From the NCBI GenBank assembly GCA_937923405.1, contig CALDUY010000027.1, positions 1 to 64,000 on the forward strand: DNA of 64,000 nt, written 5' to 3'. Positions 29,328-37,847 of the stretch are shown here, piece by piece; position 1 is the first letter of the stretch; each line of letters starts with the position of its first letter. The notes beneath the pieces are model-generated. The model saw nothing but the letters and a program-made list of their open reading frames with translations, was not told where the DNA came from and searched no databases. Both the position numbers and the translations under genes were made by a program. This stretch comes from an uncultured Gemmataceae bacterium. Its GTDB lineage: Bacteria > Planctomycetota > Planctomycetia > Gemmatales > Gemmataceae.

Positions 29328-29681
29328 TCAGGGGCCGATCGCCTCGGGGCCGCGTTCGCCGGTGCGGATGCGGACGCAATCCTCCAGATCGAGCACGAAT
29401 ATCTTGCCATCGCCAATCTGACCAGTTTCTGGGGTGCGAGCGGCATGCACGATGGCCTCGACGGTGGCCTCGACGAAGGCATCGTTGACGGCGATTTCCA
29501 GCTTGAGTTTCGGCAGCAAACGAACCTGAATCTCGGTGCCCCGATAGACCTCGGTGTAGCCGCGCTGGCGACCACAGCCGCGCACATCGCTGACGGTAAT
29601 CAGGTAGACATCATGAGCATTGAGAGCGGCCTGGACCGCCTCCAGTCGTTCCGGCCGGATGATGGCAACGATCAGCTTCAT
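29328..29681 (-). CDS. glnB: P-II nitrogen regulatory protein (GlnB/GlnK)
   Basis: It encodes 117 residues of the trimeric P-II sensor that binds ATP/ADP and 2-oxoglutarate and regulates Amt and nitrogen enzymes. It starts with MKLIVAIIRPERLEAVQAAL, the T-loop contains RQRGYTEVYRGTEI, and the C-terminal signature is IGDGKIFVLDLEDCVRIRTGE. The tyrosine uridylylated in enterobacteria (Tyr51) is Ile51 here, while Tyr46 is kept, so that modification is not possible at the usual site. It follows amt by 170 bases on the same strand, the usual amt-glnK pairing, suggesting that it gates the transporter. Confidence 0.94.
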   Translation of the reverse strand: MKLIVAIIRPERLEAVQAALNAHDVYLITVSDVRGCGRQRGYTEVYRGTEIQVRLLPKLKLEIAVNDAFVEATVEAIVHAARTPETGQIGDGKIFVLDLEDCVRIRTGERGPEAIGP

Positions 29682-29851
29682 AATCCTGGTTCCTCTTGTC
29701 CTCGTTCTCGAGGAGTGAATCTATTCCCTCGTCCTCTGGGGAAAGGGGGCGGAGGTGGGGGGACAGAATTTCCCCTCTTCCCCTTCCTCCCTCTCTCCCA
29801 GGGGAGGGGGAATCAGAAAGAGAGTCACTCAATGCGGGTTTATAGGTTGGT
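29682..29851. repeat. Low-complexity G-run/C-run spacer between amt and glnB
   Basis: 170 bases with purine- and pyrimidine-biased runs (GGGGAAAGGGGG, TCCCCTCTTCCCC, CTCTCCCAGGGGAG). The last one resembles the CTCTCCCC-GCAT-GGGGAGAG hairpin at 37729-37748, so both may be copies of a dispersed intergenic element. Confidence 0.3.
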
Positions 29852-31591
29852 TCAATCTTCCACGTGTACCTGAACGCGCTGGCCTAGGGTGTCCTGAAAC
29901 AGTCGCTGCATGTTATTCCGCATCAGCACACGATCGCCGCCTCGGAAGCGGAAGCGGTTGCCCTGTACCGTGGTCACATGAGGATAGACGGCGCGGAACT
30001 CAGCACTGGGCGGCGTGTCGCTGGTCTGACATAATTTCGACCAAGCTTGGAGCAATTCGCCAGTGGGTGCCCCCTCGACCACGATCGTGAAGCGAGCGGT
30101 TCCGTTGGGCGGAGCCGACGCCGACCGTGGCTCTCTGCCCACCACTTCGGTCACTTCGTCGAGAGCCGCGCCTCCAAAATCGAATGCCGTCTCACCGTGT
30201 ACCGCCACGTCGAGACCTTCGGTTTCCTCCTCCGCAGAGAGGGAGAAGCCCCAGACCAGATCGATCATCTTGACCAGAACCACGGTCAGCACGAAGCCGT
30301 AGACAGCGGCAGCGACGGCGGCCAAGGTTTGGGCGAAGACCTGGGAAGGCAATCCTCCCGGCCAAGCGGCGGTCAACTGCCCCAGGGGCGATTCCGAGCC
30401 AGCGTCATTACCGACTGCATTGTTCCACAGTGCCCACGAAGCGAACACGCCAGTCAGCACCGCGCCGAGGAAGCCACCCACGCCGTGGATGCCGAACGCA
30501 TCCAGCGAGTCATCGTACTTGAGGATCGCCTTGGCGTAGACCGCGGCATAGCAGACAATTCCAGAGAGAATGCCGATCCACAATGCCCCCAATGGGCTGA
30601 CGAAGCCGGAAGCTGGTGTAACCGCGACGAGACCGGCGACCAGCCCCGAGGCCAGTCCCAAGGCGGTCGGTTTGCCTCGATGCAGCCACTCGACGGCCAG
30701 CCAACTGAGGGCGGCAGCAGCGGCGGCGACCTGGGTGGCTGTCAACGCTAGTGCCGCCTGTGGCGAAGCGCCCAGGGCACTACCACCGTTGAAGCCGAAC
30801 CAGCCGAACCAGAGCAAGCCCGCTCCGGTCAGGGTCAACACCATGCTGCTGGGGTGCATAGCATGAGTGGGATAGCCGCGCCGCTTGGCCAGCACTAGCA
30901 CTGCTGCCAGAGACGAGAATCCGGCGGCGATGTGAACCACTGTGCCCCCCGCGAAGTCTAGTGCGCCCATTCCACCATTTTTGACCAGTCCACCCAGCCA
31001 ACCGCTCGGCTCGCCGTCTGCGTTCACCGACCAGACCCAATGGGCCAACGGATCGTAGACCAGCGTGGTCCACAATAGAACGAACAACAAGTAGGGGCCA
31101 AAGCGGATGCGTTCGGCCAGCGCCCCGGAGATAAGCGCTGGAGTGATGATGGCGAACATTCCCTGGAACATGCAGTGAACGTAGAGCGGGATTTTGGTTC
31201 CCGGAAACGGGTCCGATGGGCGTACGCCGCTGAGGCCGAGGTAGTCCTCGGACCAACCGATCAAGCCGCCCTGCGACGCTCCGAACGCCAGGCTGTAGCC
31301 GAATAACACCCACTGCACGCCGACAAGCCCCAAGGCGACCATGCTGTGCATCATGGTGCCGAGTAGATTTTTTCGTCGCACCATGCCGCCATAAAACAGG
31401 GCCAACCCAGGGATCATCAGCATGACTAATCCGGTCGAAGTCAGCATCCAGGCGGTGTCGCTGCCGCTCAACTCCGGCGGTTTGGCAGCCTCCGCTGGGG
31501 CGGCCTCCGTCGACGGGGGCGGCTCATTAGCCCAAAGCGTCGTTGGTAGCAGAACGAGCAAACCGAGCGCGAAGAGAAGACTACGTCTCAA
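29852..31591 (-). CDS. amt: Ammonium transporter with an extra C-terminal domain
   Basis: It encodes 579 residues. After a signal peptide (RSLLFALGLLVLLPTTLWA) the Amt channel spans about 45-470, with TGLVMLMIPGLALFYGGMV, FAGGTVVHIAAGFSSL (family signature and pore His) and DAFGIHGVGGFLGAVLTG (second pore His). The cytoplasmic tail GLDVAVHGETAFDF is the P-II-responsive C-terminal region. A further stretch of about 85 residues follows, in a beta-alpha-beta-beta-alpha-beta order that resembles a ferredoxin- or ACT-like fold. The start is TTG 31591 with GGAGG 7 bases upstream; the nearby ATG is out of frame and soon closed. Confidence 0.93.
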   Translation of the reverse strand: MRRSLLFALGLLVLLPTTLWANEPPPSTEAAPAEAAKPPELSGSDTAWMLTSTGLVMLMIPGLALFYGGMVRRKNLLGTMMHSMVALGLVGVQWVLFGYSLAFGASQGGLIGWSEDYLGLSGVRPSDPFPGTKIPLYVHCMFQGMFAIITPALISGALAERIRFGPYLLFVLLWTTLVYDPLAHWVWSVNADGEPSGWLGGLVKNGGMGALDFAGGTVVHIAAGFSSLAAVLVLAKRRGYPTHAMHPSSMVLTLTGAGLLWFGWFGFNGGSALGASPQAALALTATQVAAAAAALSWLAVEWLHRGKPTALGLASGLVAGLVAVTPASGFVSPLGALWIGILSGIVCYAAVYAKAILKYDDSLDAFGIHGVGGFLGAVLTGVFASWALWNNAVGNDAGSESPLGQLTAAWPGGLPSQVFAQTLAAVAAAVYGFVLTVVLVKMIDLVWGFSLSAEEETEGLDVAVHGETAFDFGGAALDEVTEVVGREPRSASAPPNGTARFTIVVEGAPTGELLQAWSKLCQTSDTPPSAEFRAVYPHVTTVQGNRFRFRGGDRVLMRNNMQRLFQDTLGQRVQVHVED

Positions 31592-31711
31592 GGCTCATCC
31601 TCCGAAATAACAGGACTCCGACAGCGTAGCACCGAACGCAGAGTCGGCCACTCGGGGAGAGCGAGTAGAGAAGCATTCCAAACCGGGAGAGGTTGTTGCT
31701 ACGATCCTAGC

Positions 31712-31723
31712 GACCTTAAGGTC
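31712..31723. repeat. Perfect 12-base palindrome between amt and selB
   Basis: GACCTTAAGGTC lies in the divergent amt/selB spacer about 30 bases upstream of the candidate selB -35. It is a possible operator, based on symmetry alone. Confidence 0.3.
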
Positions 31724-31742
31724 CGTTGACTAGCTCAGTGTT

Positions 31743-31770
31743 TTGTGAAGAAGAATCGACTTGGTACAAT
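31743..31770 (+). promoter_or_regulatory. Promoter abutting selB (possible leaderless start)
   Basis: TTGTGA (31743-31748), a 16-base spacer and TACAAT (31765-31770). The expected start point falls at or next to the A of ATG 31777, and there is no SD in front of it, so the selB message may be leaderless. Confidence 0.4.
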
Positions 31771-31776
31771 ACGAGC

Positions 31777-33717
31777 ATGACACACCATCTGATTCTCGGC
31801 ACCGCTGGGCACATCGACCACGGAAAAACCACGCTCGTCAAGGCCCTGACGGGGGTGGATTGCGATCGTCTGCCCGAAGAGAAAGCCCGCGGCATTACCA
31901 TCGACATCGGTTTTGCTCATCTCGATCTGCCACCGTTTCGCCTTGGCATCGTGGATGTGCCGGGGCATGAACGCTTCATCAAGAACATGCTCGCCGGTGC
32001 CACTGGCATCGATCTGGCACTGTTGGTAGTGTCGGCTCGGGAGTCAGTCAAGCCGCAAACCCGCGAGCATCTGGAAATTCTCCGCCTGTTGGGATTGCGG
32101 CATGGTGTGATCGCCCTGACCATGTGCGACCTGGTCGACGCCGAGACGCGCGAGTTGGTCGAGTTGGAAGTGCGCGAGTTGGTCCGAGGCACGTTTTTGG
32201 AGCAGGCGGCGTTGGTGCCGACCGCTGCCGTCACGGGGCAGGGCATCGCGGAATTGCGCGAGGCTTTGACCCACTGTTGCCGTCAGGTTGAGCAGCGCCA
32301 GGCACGCCAGTTCTTTCGTCTGCCCATCGATCGCAGCTTCGTCGTGCAAGGGCACGGCACCGTTGTCACGGGGTCGATCCTCTCCGGGAGTGTGCGTGTC
32401 GGCGAGGAGTTGCAATGGCTGCCGTCAGGCCGCACCGTGCGGGTCCGCTCGCTGCAGAACCATGACACAGTGGTCGAAGAGGCACAGCGCGGCCAACGAA
32501 CGGCGATCAATCTGGCCGGCGTTCATCATGAGCAAGTCCAACGCGGTCAAGAGTTGGCCAGCCCCGGTTATCTCGAGCCGTCCCGAGTAGTAACCGTGCG
32601 TCTGCATTGTCTGGCCGATTCCAAGCGGATGATCAAACATCGCCAGCCGGTTCGCTTTCACCTGGGCACGCTAGAGACGATGGCCACGGTCTCTCTGCTG
32701 GATTGTGACACGGTCGAACCGGGCAAGTGGGGTTTGGCGCAGCTGTTTCTCGACGAACCAGCTACCAGCACCTGGGGCCAACCGTTTATCCTCCGCGAAT
32801 CCTCGGCTACCTACACGCTCGGCGGAGGACAAGTACTCCAGCCGACTTCCAAAAAGATTCGTCGTCGCCATCTGGAAGTACTCGAACGGATCGAGCGGCT
32901 GTGGACCGGCACTCCCCGGGAGCGTGCCCTGACCGCGGCCTGGTTCGGTGGCGTCGAGGGGTTCACCCTCGCTGAGTTGGTGCGTAATGCCGGCTTGAGT
33001 CTCGACGAAGCCCAATCCCTGATGGCTCAGTTCCAGACCGAAGGATTGCTCCGTGAGTTGTCGCTGGGACATGGTCGACGGCGACTGCTGCACGTCGAAC
33101 TAATTCAGGAGATCGAAAGCAAGGTACTCAGTTTGCTCGAGCAGTTGCACGAACAGTTTCCACTGATAGCAACACAGGATCGCCAAAAAGTGATTTCTCA
33201 GCTCGACTATATCGGTGATGCGGCGTTGCTCTCCGCCGTCATCGACGGCATGCTGCAGCGCAGGGTGTTAATCGGTGACCAGCGACGGCTGGGGCGAGCC
33301 GATTTCAAGCCGCGGCTCAGTGCCAACCTACGTAAATTGAAGGAGCGGCTGATCGAGGCTTATCAGGCTGCTGGCTTCCAACCCCCGGAGCCGGCCAGTT
33401 TCGCCAACCAGGCGGGCGGCAACGCCGGCAACCTCCGCGACTTGTTCGACGTCTGCGTCGCCGAGGGCTATCTGGTGAAAATCACCGATGAGCTGTACCT
33501 CCATGCCGACGTGGAACAAGAGATGCGACGACGCTTGCAGGAACGGCTGAGTCAGGGAACCGGAGTCGCGGTGTCGGAAATTCGTGACTTGTTGGGAACG
33601 ACTCGCAAGTTTGCCGTGCCCTTGTGCGAGTATCTCGACCGCATTGGACTGACTCGGCGTGAGGGAGATCTCCGCGTGCTGGCCGAGCCGGTCCCCCAGG
33701 GGCAATCCGGACGATGA
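31777..33717 (+). CDS. selB: Selenocysteine-specific elongation factor SelB
   Basis: This is the GTPase that delivers selenocysteinyl-tRNA to UGA codons marked by a SECIS element. It is 646 residues: an EF-Tu-like G domain ([18 protein letters not shown], then RGITIDIGF and [13 protein letters not shown]), two beta-barrel domains (about 175-360) and C-terminal winged helices (about 370-640, with [20 protein letters not shown] at the end). The base-recognition G4 motif reads TMCDLVD where TKxD is usual; this may be a lineage feature. The start is ATG 31777. Its stop overlaps selA as ATGA, giving a selB-selA operon. Confidence 0.95.
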   Translation: MTHHLILGTAGHIDHGKTTLVKALTGVDCDRLPEEKARGITIDIGFAHLDLPPFRLGIVDVPGHERFIKNMLAGATGIDLALLVVSARESVKPQTREHLEILRLLGLRHGVIALTMCDLVDAETRELVELEVRELVRGTFLEQAALVPTAAVTGQGIAELREALTHCCRQVEQRQARQFFRLPIDRSFVVQGHGTVVTGSILSGSVRVGEELQWLPSGRTVRVRSLQNHDTVVEEAQRGQRTAINLAGVHHEQVQRGQELASPGYLEPSRVVTVRLHCLADSKRMIKHRQPVRFHLGTLETMATVSLLDCDTVEPGKWGLAQLFLDEPATSTWGQPFILRESSATYTLGGGQVLQPTSKKIRRRHLEVLERIERLWTGTPRERALTAAWFGGVEGFTLAELVRNAGLSLDEAQSLMAQFQTEGLLRELSLGHGRRRLLHVELIQEIESKVLSLLEQLHEQFPLIATQDRQKVISQLDYIGDAALLSAVIDGMLQRRVLIGDQRRLGRADFKPRLSANLRKLKERLIEAYQAAGFQPPEPASFANQAGGNAGNLRDLFDVCVAEGYLVKITDELYLHADVEQEMRRRLQERLSQGTGVAVSEIRDLLGTTRKFAVPLCEYLDRIGLTRREGDLRVLAEPVPQGQSGR

Positions 33718-35099
33718 CCCAGAATGTCTATCGGCAGTTGCCCAGTGTCCGCGAGTTGCTCGCCGAACCTCTCGTCGCCGAATTGACCGGGCAACATGGC
33801 CAGTCGCAGGTGGTCGAGGTCATTCGTACCGTGCTTGCCGAGGTTCGTCGGGAATTGCGTGAGGGCGCAACTCTAGACCGGGCCAGCCTGCCTCACCGCA
33901 TTGCCACCCGAGTGCAGCGGAAGGTGCGGCCGAAGCTCTGTCGAGTCATCAATGCTACGGGGATCGTGCTGCACACCAATTTGGGCCGTGCCCCGATGGC
34001 CACCGTCGCTGCTGAGGCTGCTCGTCAGGCCGCCGAGGGCTATTTGAATCTCGAAATGGATCTTGAAAGTGGCAAACGCTCGTCTCGACCGCAAGCGGTG
34101 CGCGACTGGCTCTGTCGGCTCACCGGCGCGGAATCGGCCACAGTCGTCAACAACAATGCTGCTGCCACCGTGATCGTGTTGCGTGCCGTCGCTCAGGGCA
34201 AGGAGGTGATCCTGTCGCGCGGCCAATTGGTCGAGATCGGCGGCAGTTTCCGCATTCCCGAGATCATGGCTGTCTCTGGGGCGATTCTCCGCGAAGTCGG
34301 CGCGACCAACATCACACGCCGCCGCGATTATGAGCAGGCCATCGGTCCGGAGACGGCAGCGCTGCTGCGGGTGCATTGCAGCAATTTTCGTCAGATTGGC
34401 CACACCGCCGAGGTGCCGCTCGACGAACTCGTCGCCCTCGGCCAGCAATACCAGTTGCCGGTGATTGACGACATCGGTTCGGGGGCACTGGTCGATCTGT
34501 CGCCTTACGGCTTCGGTGAGGAACCGGTCGCCGGTCGCAGCATCGCCGCCGGGGCTGAGCTGGTGTTGTTCTCGGGTGACAAACTGCTCGGCGGTCCGCA
34601 GGCCGGCATCATCGTTGGCAAGCAACGCTGGATTGACTGCATCGAACAAGATCCGTTGATGCGTGCCTTTCGTGTGGACAAGATGACGCTCGCCGCCTTG
34701 GAAGCCACTCTACGCTTGTATCTCCACAGCGAGACAGCGAGTCGAGAGATCCCAGTTCTCCGTATTATGAGTGAGTCGCCCGAGCAAGTGCGGCAACGGG
34801 CGGAGTGGTTGGCCGAACAGCTACGCGGCTGCACGGGGCTGGCTTCGCTACAGGTTCGCTCTGACGAGATCAGCGTGGGAGGCGGCTCGCTCCCGGGCAG
34901 GTCGTTGCCTACCTGGGTCGTCGAGGTACGTCCAGCCAAGCAAACCGAGGAGCAGTTCGCCCAGTGTCTACGCACGGGGACTACTCCAGTGATCGCACGC
35001 TTGCAAGATGGTGCGGTGCTATTTGATCCGCGGACGGTTGGTACGTCGTTACTGGACGAGTTAGTAAAGATGATTCGCAGCGCGCTGGTAGCGGAATAA
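33714..35099 (+). CDS. selA: L-seryl-tRNA(Sec) selenium transferase SelA
   Basis: This PLP enzyme converts seryl-tRNA(Sec) to selenocysteinyl-tRNA(Sec) using selenophosphate. It is 461 residues, the normal full length, with the N-terminal helical tRNA-binding part (LPSVRELLAEPL) and CRVINATGIVLHTNLGRAP. The PLP lysine is Lys290 in FSGDKLLGGPQAG and the Asp of VIDDIGSGALVDL precedes it. Coupled to selB by a 4-base overlap. It implies that selenoproteins exist elsewhere in the genome. selC and selD are not in the window. Confidence 0.96.
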   Translation: MTQNVYRQLPSVRELLAEPLVAELTGQHGQSQVVEVIRTVLAEVRRELREGATLDRASLPHRIATRVQRKVRPKLCRVINATGIVLHTNLGRAPMATVAAEAARQAAEGYLNLEMDLESGKRSSRPQAVRDWLCRLTGAESATVVNNNAAATVIVLRAVAQGKEVILSRGQLVEIGGSFRIPEIMAVSGAILREVGATNITRRRDYEQAIGPETAALLRVHCSNFRQIGHTAEVPLDELVALGQQYQLPVIDDIGSGALVDLSPYGFGEEPVAGRSIAAGAELVLFSGDKLLGGPQAGIIVGKQRWIDCIEQDPLMRAFRVDKMTLAALEATLRLYLHSETASREIPVLRIMSESPEQVRQRAEWLAEQLRGCTGLASLQVRSDEISVGGGSLPGRSLPTWVVEVRPAKQTEEQFAQCLRTGTTPVIARLQDGAVLFDPRTVGTSLLDELVKMIRSALVAE

Positions 35100-35131
35100 A
35101 CCCGCTTCCGTGCGCGCTGCCTAAGCCGCGA

Positions 35132-36394
35132 TCAGTTCCGGGTCGGCTTGCGTGGATTGCGAGCCTTGGTCAACTCCTCCTGCGTCTTGGCCAGTTGCCG
35201 CTTCAGTTCCAGGATGTTGTTTTCCACGGATCTCCGAGTTTCAGCGGAAGCATTTTCGCCCAACTCGTTGAGCTTTTCCTGAGCCTTGGCCAAGTCGGCG
35301 CGAATCTCGCGGATCATCTGCCGCAACAGGGTGACTTGCTTGTCCTCGTACTCTTCTTCGGGAGCGTATTTGCCCAATTTAAGATCCTCTAAGAGAGATT
35401 GAACAGTCTCGGCAGGCACGGCGTAACTCTCCGTCCGCCCCGCCCGAGCGATATTGATGCCGACTGTCTTGCCATCTAGATTGACCAGCGGTCCGCCGCA
35501 ATCGCTGGGCTTTATCAGTAAGTCATGCTGGAGAATGACCGGGAAGCCGCCGAGTCGATAGCTCAGTTCGCTGCCAAGCATGTTCATGCGCTCGCCGCGA
35601 CTGAGCAAATCTAGAGGAAAGCGATCCAGTTTGGCAGAAAATTCTTTCTCTTCCTCGCCGCGCTGCACCTCGATCGACACTGTCTGCCCAGGACGCAAGC
35701 CCTGGATGGTGGCGATCAGGCGATCGGTGGTCTTAACCATGCGACCACCGACGCTCAACACGAGATCGCCAGGGCGAAGGCCGGCTCGGGCCGCCGGGCT
35801 GTCCGGCGTGATTCGACCGATGATCGGTTTGTTCTCCTCGTTGGGTTCCAAGACGATGCCCAGATAGCCGCTGTTGGTCTTGGGCGCGGTCTTGGGCATC
35901 TCCAAGGGGGCCGGCTTGCGGGTGGGAACGCTGATCACGCCGATGGCCACCGGCTCGGAGGTCGGTCCCGTGGCCACGACCCACGTGCCCACTTCCGCTT
36001 CTTTGCTGGATAACCAGGTGACCGGCTTCAACCCGGTTGCCTCGATCTTAAGCATGGCCAGATCATGAGCTTCTTCGACTCCAATCAGTTTAGCGGCGAG
36101 CTTGCGGCCATCCTTGAGTCGAACCATCAGCTTGCCGCGCAATTCGCTGGCCTTGGTCACGATGTAGCCATCCGCGCTGACGATCGCGCCGAGGGCTACT
36201 TCTTGATCGTCGGAGATGATCCGCACTGTGCTTTCGCTGGGGCCGGCGACCACCTCACGAAAGGCCGATGTCACAGCGGAACTGTTGCGGCCAAGATTGC
36301 GCTGCCCAGGAACGTGGGGCACCTGGAGTACCAACAGACAGAACGACAGAGCGTAGACGGTATACCAGGAGTGTTGCTGACGAACGGGATACAT
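35132..36394 (-). CDS. Catalytically dead trypsin-like protein with an inserted PDZ domain
   Basis: It encodes 420 residues with a signal sequence (about 11-30). The trypsin-like fold starts at STVRIISDDQEVALGAIVSADGYIVTKASEL, where the HtrA catalytic His is replaced (TKASEL for TxxH). The Asp (AHDLAMLKI, Asp111) is kept, and the Ser motif reads SDCGGPL (Cys299). A PDZ domain (about 175-258) sits between the Asp and the Ser motif instead of at the C-terminus. The last 75 residues form a charged coiled coil (LLRQMIREIRADLAKAQEKL). It is probably a scaffold or regulator. It follows the active protease gene by 50 bases on the same strand, suggesting a protease/pseudoprotease pair. Confidence 0.8.
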   Translation of the reverse strand: MYPVRQQHSWYTVYALSFCLLVLQVPHVPGQRNLGRNSSAVTSAFREVVAGPSESTVRIISDDQEVALGAIVSADGYIVTKASELRGKLMVRLKDGRKLAAKLIGVEEAHDLAMLKIEATGLKPVTWLSSKEAEVGTWVVATGPTSEPVAIGVISVPTRKPAPLEMPKTAPKTNSGYLGIVLEPNEENKPIIGRITPDSPAARAGLRPGDLVLSVGGRMVKTTDRLIATIQGLRPGQTVSIEVQRGEEEKEFSAKLDRFPLDLLSRGERMNMLGSELSYRLGGFPVILQHDLLIKPSDCGGPLVNLDGKTVGINIARAGRTESYAVPAETVQSLLEDLKLGKYAPEEEYEDKQVTLLRQMIREIRADLAKAQEKLNELGENASAETRRSVENNILELKRQLAKTQEELTKARNPRKPTRN

Positions 36395-36444
36395 GGATCA
36401 ACGACTCCGAGAGAATCGACTGATTTCGGACTTGTTAGAGAGAT

Positions 36445-37488
36445 TTACTCCTCATCGCGTGGCCGACCCAGTTCTACTTCCACCGACACGGTGCTGCCAT
36501 CGCGGGCGACCTCGAAGGTAACGGTCTGTCCGGGACGTTTGCGCATCAGGTAGTTCATCAGGTCGTCGCGTCGGGTGAGCTTGCGGCCATCGACCGACAG
36601 CAGGACGTCACCGACTTTCAGACCCGCGCGAGCGGCGGGAGTTCGACGATAGACGTCGGAGATTTTCAGATCGTCAGTGTCGGGATCAAAGGCGACCCCG
36701 AGGTAGGCACGCCGTGGAGGGCTTTCCTTGCCACCAATCTCCGTGCCCCATTCGTCGCCCCGGGCCAGGCGGTCCCAGTCGTCTTTGTAGATATTGACCG
36801 GAACGTGCATGTTGCCGTTGATCGATTGACTGATCCAGCTATGAATGCCGATGACGTTGCCGTTGAGATCAAACAGCGGGCCGCCAGAATCGCCGCCCAC
36901 TAGCGGAGTGTCGGTCTGAATCCACTGTTTGCTGTTGAGCATGACTCGCCCCAGCCGAACAACCGGTGGACGCCCCGGTTTGTAGCCGCCTGGATGCCCG
37001 ACGGTCAACACCCAATCGGCCGCTTTGACCTTGGAGCTGTCACCCATCTTGATGAACGGCCATTTCTTACCTTTCTCGGTGATCTTGATCAGGCCGGCAT
37101 CGCGACTCTTGTTCCAACCGAGCGTCTCGCCTCGAAGCCGTTTGCCATCGGGCAGAATCAGGGTGCAGCGTTCGTTCGGCTTCTGGGAGATGTGCCCCGC
37201 AGTCAGCACATAGCCATCCTCGCTGATGATAACGCCGCTGCCCGCCGCCACTCCTTTTCCTTTGGGGTCGGGAATGACGATGGCCACGGTCGCGGGGATG
37301 GTCTTTTTCAGTACCTCTTTGACCTGCTCCTGAATCGCTCGCAAATCTTCGACATTCTCCGGCGCGGTCTTCTTGAACGCCACGGGCAAGTCCTGCGGCG
37401 TGTCCAGCACCGACGCGGGTGGCGGTGCTGCCATCGCCACGGCCAGACAGACCATACCCAGGATCGTGATTGCACCTAGTAGCTTCAT
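36445..37488 (-). CDS. HtrA/DegP-like serine protease with a C-terminal PDZ domain
   Basis: It encodes 347 residues and acts in the periplasm in protein quality control. The signal peptide is MKLLGAITILGMVCLAVAMA. The catalytic triad is visible: His99 in DGYVLTAGHI, Asp130 in NKSRDAGLIKI and Ser201 in VGGDSGGPL. One PDZ domain (about 262-345) has GLKVGDVLLSVDGRKL. ATG 37488 with GAGG upstream is chosen; an in-frame extension to 37608 lacks a signal and an SD. It is first of two genes. Confidence 0.9.
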   Translation of the reverse strand: MKLLGAITILGMVCLAVAMAAPPPASVLDTPQDLPVAFKKTAPENVEDLRAIQEQVKEVLKKTIPATVAIVIPDPKGKGVAAGSGVIISEDGYVLTAGHISQKPNERCTLILPDGKRLRGETLGWNKSRDAGLIKITEKGKKWPFIKMGDSSKVKAADWVLTVGHPGGYKPGRPPVVRLGRVMLNSKQWIQTDTPLVGGDSGGPLFDLNGNVIGIHSWISQSINGNMHVPVNIYKDDWDRLARGDEWGTEIGGKESPPRRAYLGVAFDPDTDDLKISDVYRRTPAARAGLKVGDVLLSVDGRKLTRRDDLMNYLMRKRPGQTVTFEVARDGSTVSVEVELGRPRDEE

Positions 37489-37728
37489 CGCTGCCTCGTT
37501 ATACCTCATCAGGGGACGACACGCTACCTTCACGGAGAATACGCGATCTCCCCAGCTTCCGCAAGCACTCAGTATAGAACCCCGCTGAGGCACCAACGGT
37601 TCTCGCACCTCAACTGCTAGTACATCTTTATTCTACCCTGATTGCTCCACTTCGCGGATTAGACAACTTTCTCCAAGGCGGAACCCTCGGAGAACTGATG
37701 AGATTGCACAGATTAATCGGGGGGGCCT

Positions 37729-37748
37729 CTCTCCCCGCATGGGGAGAG
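37729..37748. repeat. Hairpin with 8-bp stem, possible dispersed intergenic repeat
   Basis: CTCTCCCC-GCAT-GGGGAGAG is a perfect stem with a 4-base loop. Similar G-run/C-run sequence occurs in the amt-glnB spacer. It lies just upstream of the tetR promoter. Confidence 0.35.
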
Positions 37749-37774
37749 GGGGAACCCCTGTCGGGACAGTCTGC

Positions 37775-37802
37775 TTGCATTCAAACAAATGTTTGATACG
37801 AT
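37775..37802 (+). promoter_or_regulatory. Promoter of the tetR operon with operator as spacer
   Basis: TTGCAT (37775-37780), then exactly 16 bases TCAAACAAATGTTTGA, then TACGAT (37797-37802). The spacer itself is the palindromic operator, so bound repressor would block RNA polymerase. Confidence 0.6.
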
Positions 37803-37822
37803 AGATTAGAACATCTGTTTGA
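37781..37822. promoter_or_regulatory. Tandem operators for the TetR regulator
   Basis: Site 1, TCAAACA-AA-TGTTTGA (37781-37796), is a perfect 7-bp inverted repeat. Site 2, TAGAACATCTGTTTGA (37807-37822), matches it at 12 of 16 bases. Centres are 26 bases apart. They lie directly before the regulator gene, as expected for autorepression. Confidence 0.65.
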
Positions 37823-37847
37823 AACGGATGTGTGAATCGAACTATAC

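Larger units (their letters stand above)
37489..37847. other. Divergent regulatory region of the protease pair and tetR
   Basis: 359 bases without a gene. Visible structures are an imperfect hairpin (TTCTCC...GGAGAA, 37669-37695), a CTCTCCCC-GCAT-GGGGAGAG hairpin (37729-37748) and the tetR operator/promoter (37775-37822). Confidence 0.6.
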
